Part shown: piece by piece, positions 33,359 to 35,126 of the stretch
How the letters are laid out: the number at the start of each line of letters is the position of its first letter
Position numbering within the stretch: position 1 is the stretch's first letter
NCBI GenBank assembly: GCA_023248215.1
Contig: JAHFEW010000046.1
Span: forward strand, 1-35,126
Source of the DNA: Nitrospira sp.
GTDB lineage: Bacteria; Nitrospirota; Nitrospiria; Nitrospirales; Nitrospiraceae
Direction of reading: 5' to 3'
DNA: 35,126 nt
Position numbers and translations under genes: made by a program
The notes under the pieces: generated by a model
What the model was told of the DNA's origin: nothing
The model's database searches: none
The model's input: the letters and a program-made list of their open reading frames with translations, nothing else

Positions 33359-34027
33359 ATGTCGTTTTCGAACCATCTTCGCAAGCTGGCCCAGCCCGTG
33401 TGGGACGCGCAGCTGACCCACCCGTTCGTGCGTGCCCTCGGCAAGGGCACGCTGCCGGAGCGAAAGTTCCGCTACTACATCCTGCAGGATGCCCGCTTCC
33501 TCGCGGATCTCGCCCGTGTCTTTGCGGCCGGGGCCCTGCGAGCGCCAGATTCCGAGTCAGCCCTACGCTTTGCCAAACTGGCCGAAGAAACCATCACGGT
33601 CGAACGCAGCCTCCATGAGAACTACGGCAAACGTTGGAAGCTCTCGCCGCAAACGATGCTGAACGAGCCGATGGCCCCCACCAACTATGCCTACACCCGC
33701 CACATGCTCGCCGTCGCCCAGGGCGGCACCGCCACCGAAATCGCTGTCGTCGCCCTTCCCTGCGCCTGGATCTACTGCGTCGTCGGCAAACACTTCCTCA
33801 AGAATGGCACCCCGCCGGCCAAACATCCCTACCGAGACTGGCTGCTGCTCTATGCTTCCCCGGAATTCGAGGCGGTGCAGGAATGGATGCGGGCCAGGAT
33901 CGATACCTGGGCGCGGACCGCAGGGCATGAGGAAAAGAAACGGATGGAGCAGGCGTTCTTAATCAGCTCGAAATATGAATGGATGTTTTGGGAGATGGCC
34001 TGGAATGAGGAGAAGTGGCCGGTGTAG
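33359..34027 (+). CDS. tenA: TenA-family thiaminase II / aminopyrimidine aminohydrolase
   Basis: TenA hydrolyses amino-HMP (salvage of degraded thiamine) to HMP. The 222-residue helical protein aligns well with Bacillus TenA: D44 in 'LQDARFL', Y112 in 'NYAYTRHML', the catalytic nucleophile C135 in 'LPCAWIYC', and a Glu (E207) in 'SSKYEWMFWEMAW'. Residues fall at nearly the same numbers as in the characterised enzyme, so activity is likely. The ATG follows AAGGAGG (6 bp). No other thiamine genes are adjacent, so it is an isolated salvage gene; some TenA proteins lack the nucleophile, but this one has it. Confidence 0.92.
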   Translation: MSFSNHLRKLAQPVWDAQLTHPFVRALGKGTLPERKFRYYILQDARFLADLARVFAAGALRAPDSESALRFAKLAEETITVERSLHENYGKRWKLSPQTMLNEPMAPTNYAYTRHMLAVAQGGTATEIAVVALPCAWIYCVVGKHFLKNGTPPAKHPYRDWLLLYASPEFEAVQEWMRARIDTWARTAGHEEKKRMEQAFLISSKYEWMFWEMAWNEEKWPV

Positions 34028-34333
34028 TCCGGCGAGTGGGATGGATCTTCTGAGCGCGAAAATCAAGGTGTTCGTGGCGCTCCGGGCAACTCAGGTCTTG
34101 GCCTCTCAACTTGTTTCGTTCTGCGCGATGCGGGAACGAAACTTCGAACAGGATAGGCCACCTGCCGGAGCAGGGCGCCCTGAGTCAGCTGGAGCGCTTT
34201 CTCACGACCACCTTGACGACGCTCAGAATCCCCACCCCACTCACCGCAGATACGTAGCCACCGGGGGAAGGGGCAACGGGTCGGAAGGTTGATTAGTTGA
34301 TGGTTACAGGCGCCGGTGTAACTGGGAAAGTCC
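34028..34333. other. Gene-free spacer before the edge gene
   Basis: The 306-bp stretch has no convincing frame on either strand. One perfect 12-bp palindrome CAGGGCGCCCTG lies at 34171-34182. No RNA gene or clear promoter was recognised; it may hold decayed sequence at a junction to accessory DNA. Confidence 0.5.
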
Positions 34334-35126
34334 ATGCCTCAGCAGTATTTTAGCGACCGAGAAACCGGTCCGCGACCACGAACAAGCGAGGACATTTCCC
34401 CCTCCATCTGGGGAGGGATCGTCGCAGCGGTTAGCTCCCGATTACAGGATGGATCATTTGGCTTTCGTTATCCAGAAACATGCCCGGAGACACCAGCTGT
34501 TTGTGGATGCTCAGAAAGAAATTTTTCTCTCGCCGTACGAGCAGACATCCCCGAAGTAAATTGGCCTCTTAGTCCCCACACAGTCCCCTCAAAACCAGCC
34601 ATCCTTGATCTGATAGAGTTCTGCTTTCGAAGCACTGGGAGTCCGATACAGGGCCGACACCACCCCTTCTTTAGCCACTTTCACCTCAGCTTCAATGAGC
34701 AGGAAGGACAAGACGCTTGGCGTGAAGCCATTAATCGCATCTTTGCTCGAAATGGCATCGCCTTCGAGTTGAATGAAGAAGGCACAATACAGCGGCTGGC
34801 GCCGGCAGGGATAAGAGAGGCACTAACCTTGGCCCGGTTCAGTACGGGAGACAATGACCTAAATTTGCTCCTTGAGACTGCGAGGTCGAAGTACCTTGAC
34901 CCGGATTTGGTTATCCGGAAGGACTCTTTAGAAAAACTATGGGACGCTTGGGAAAGACTGAAAACGCTGGAGCACACAGACAAAAGAACATCCATTTCGC
35001 TCCTGCTAGACAAATCTGCCTCAGAGCCAACGTTTCGTAGTCTTCTGGAAAAGGAAGCGCGGGACCTAACTGATACCGGAAATACCTTTAGGATTCGACA
35101 TAGCGAAACCAGTAAAGTGCCCATTG
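34334..35126 (+). CDS. Incomplete protein resembling AbiJ-type abortive-infection proteins
   Basis: The frame starts at ATG 34334, directly after an in-frame TAA at 34319-34321, and stays open for 264 codons to the window edge. It is A/T-richer than its neighbours. The start 'YFSDRETGPRPR' followed by 'IWGGIVAAVSSRL' resembles the opening of AbiJ N-terminal domains (FSER..., then a short helix). Later segments 'HPFFSHFHLSF', 'REAINRIFARNGIAFELNEE', 'DAWERLKTLEHTDKRTSISL' and 'FRIRHSET' look like a conserved helical protein of HEPN-associated type; the usual C-terminal HEPN motif would lie beyond the edge. No ribosome binding site is strong (GGGAAAG). A defence role is inferred, not shown. Confidence 0.6.
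   Translation, partial: MPQQYFSDRETGPRPRTSEDISPSIWGGIVAAVSSRLQDGSFGFRYPETCPETPAVCGCSERNFSLAVRADIPEVNWPLSPHTVPSKPAILDLIEFCFRSTGSPIQGRHHPFFSHFHLSFNEQEGQDAWREAINRIFARNGIAFELNEEGTIQRLAPAGIREALTLARFSTGDNDLNLLLETARSKYLDPDLVIRKDSLEKLWDAWERLKTLEHTDKRTSISLLLDKSASEPTFRSLLEKEARDLTDTGNTFRIRHSETSKVPI

Noticed and set aside
34681-35124. 147-codon minus-strand frame at the right edge
   Set aside because: It is Ser/Arg-rich with no protein-like motifs and is antisense to the open plus-strand gene starting at 34334, whose translation is far more convincing.
1-35126. CRISPR array, complete insertion sequence, transposase, integrase or phage genes
   Set aside because: No regularly spaced direct repeats and no transposase, integrase or structural phage motifs were seen on either strand.

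Overview
The window reads as chromosomal DNA of an aerobic Gram-negative bacterium, most probably a member of Nitrospirota close to Nitrospira. This is an inference from gene content and style: high G+C throughout, tandem multi-heme c-type cytochromes, two-gene pyruvate carboxylase, oxygen-dependent protoporphyrinogen oxidase, a fatty acid desaturase, NtrY/NtrX, lipoprotein and signal-peptide genes, and a dispersed intergenic repeat with 'TTTTTCAACATCCTG' ends that I associate with Nitrospira genomes. No rRNA or other phylogenetic marker is present to prove it.

Layout. 1-5091 (+): three consecutive membrane/periplasmic di-heme cytochromes, the first cut by the window edge. 5190-7450: an A/T-richer accessory patch holding a DUF4062 protein with a Clp-N-like tail, a decayed M28 peptidase remnant and a 26-residue membrane peptide. 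7470-7904 (+): a stand-alone response-regulator receiver. 8004-9853 (-): tRNA-Ala(CGC) and purN/purM, which overlap. 10111-14747 (-): DUF1844 protein, histidine kinase NtrY and sigma-54-type regulator NtrX; ntrX is bracketed by two inverted copies of the dispersed repeat. 14881-16388 (+): mazG and a coupled membrane-anchored protein. 16793-21012 (-): a heme gene run in transcription order hemE, hemH, hemG and an unknown gene, with a third repeat copy between hemH and hemG. 21391-22395 (+): desaturase with a long leader and a strong terminator. 22441-24424 (-): EamA transporter, an unknown protein coupled to it, and two small proteins separated by a nested palindrome. 24581-34027 (+): FmdB-type zinc ribbon, PstS-like binding protein plus IPT/TIG protein, pycA, pycB, lipoprotein hydrolase, one-cysteine Tpx lipoprotein, SthA-type transhydrogenase and TenA. 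34334-end (+): an incomplete gene resembling abortive-infection (AbiJ-like) proteins.

How the parts fit. hemE, hemH and hemG cover uroporphyrinogen decarboxylation, protoporphyrinogen oxidation and iron insertion, which supplies the c-type cytochromes. pycA and pycB give oxaloacetate for the TCA/reverse TCA cycle. SthA and Tpx bear on redox balance. NtrYX and the receiver are regulatory. The most novel-looking items are the DUF4062-ClpN fusion, the repeat family whose end carries CTAG and provides stop codons to neighbours, the edge AbiJ-like gene, and the one-cysteine Tpx lipoprotein.
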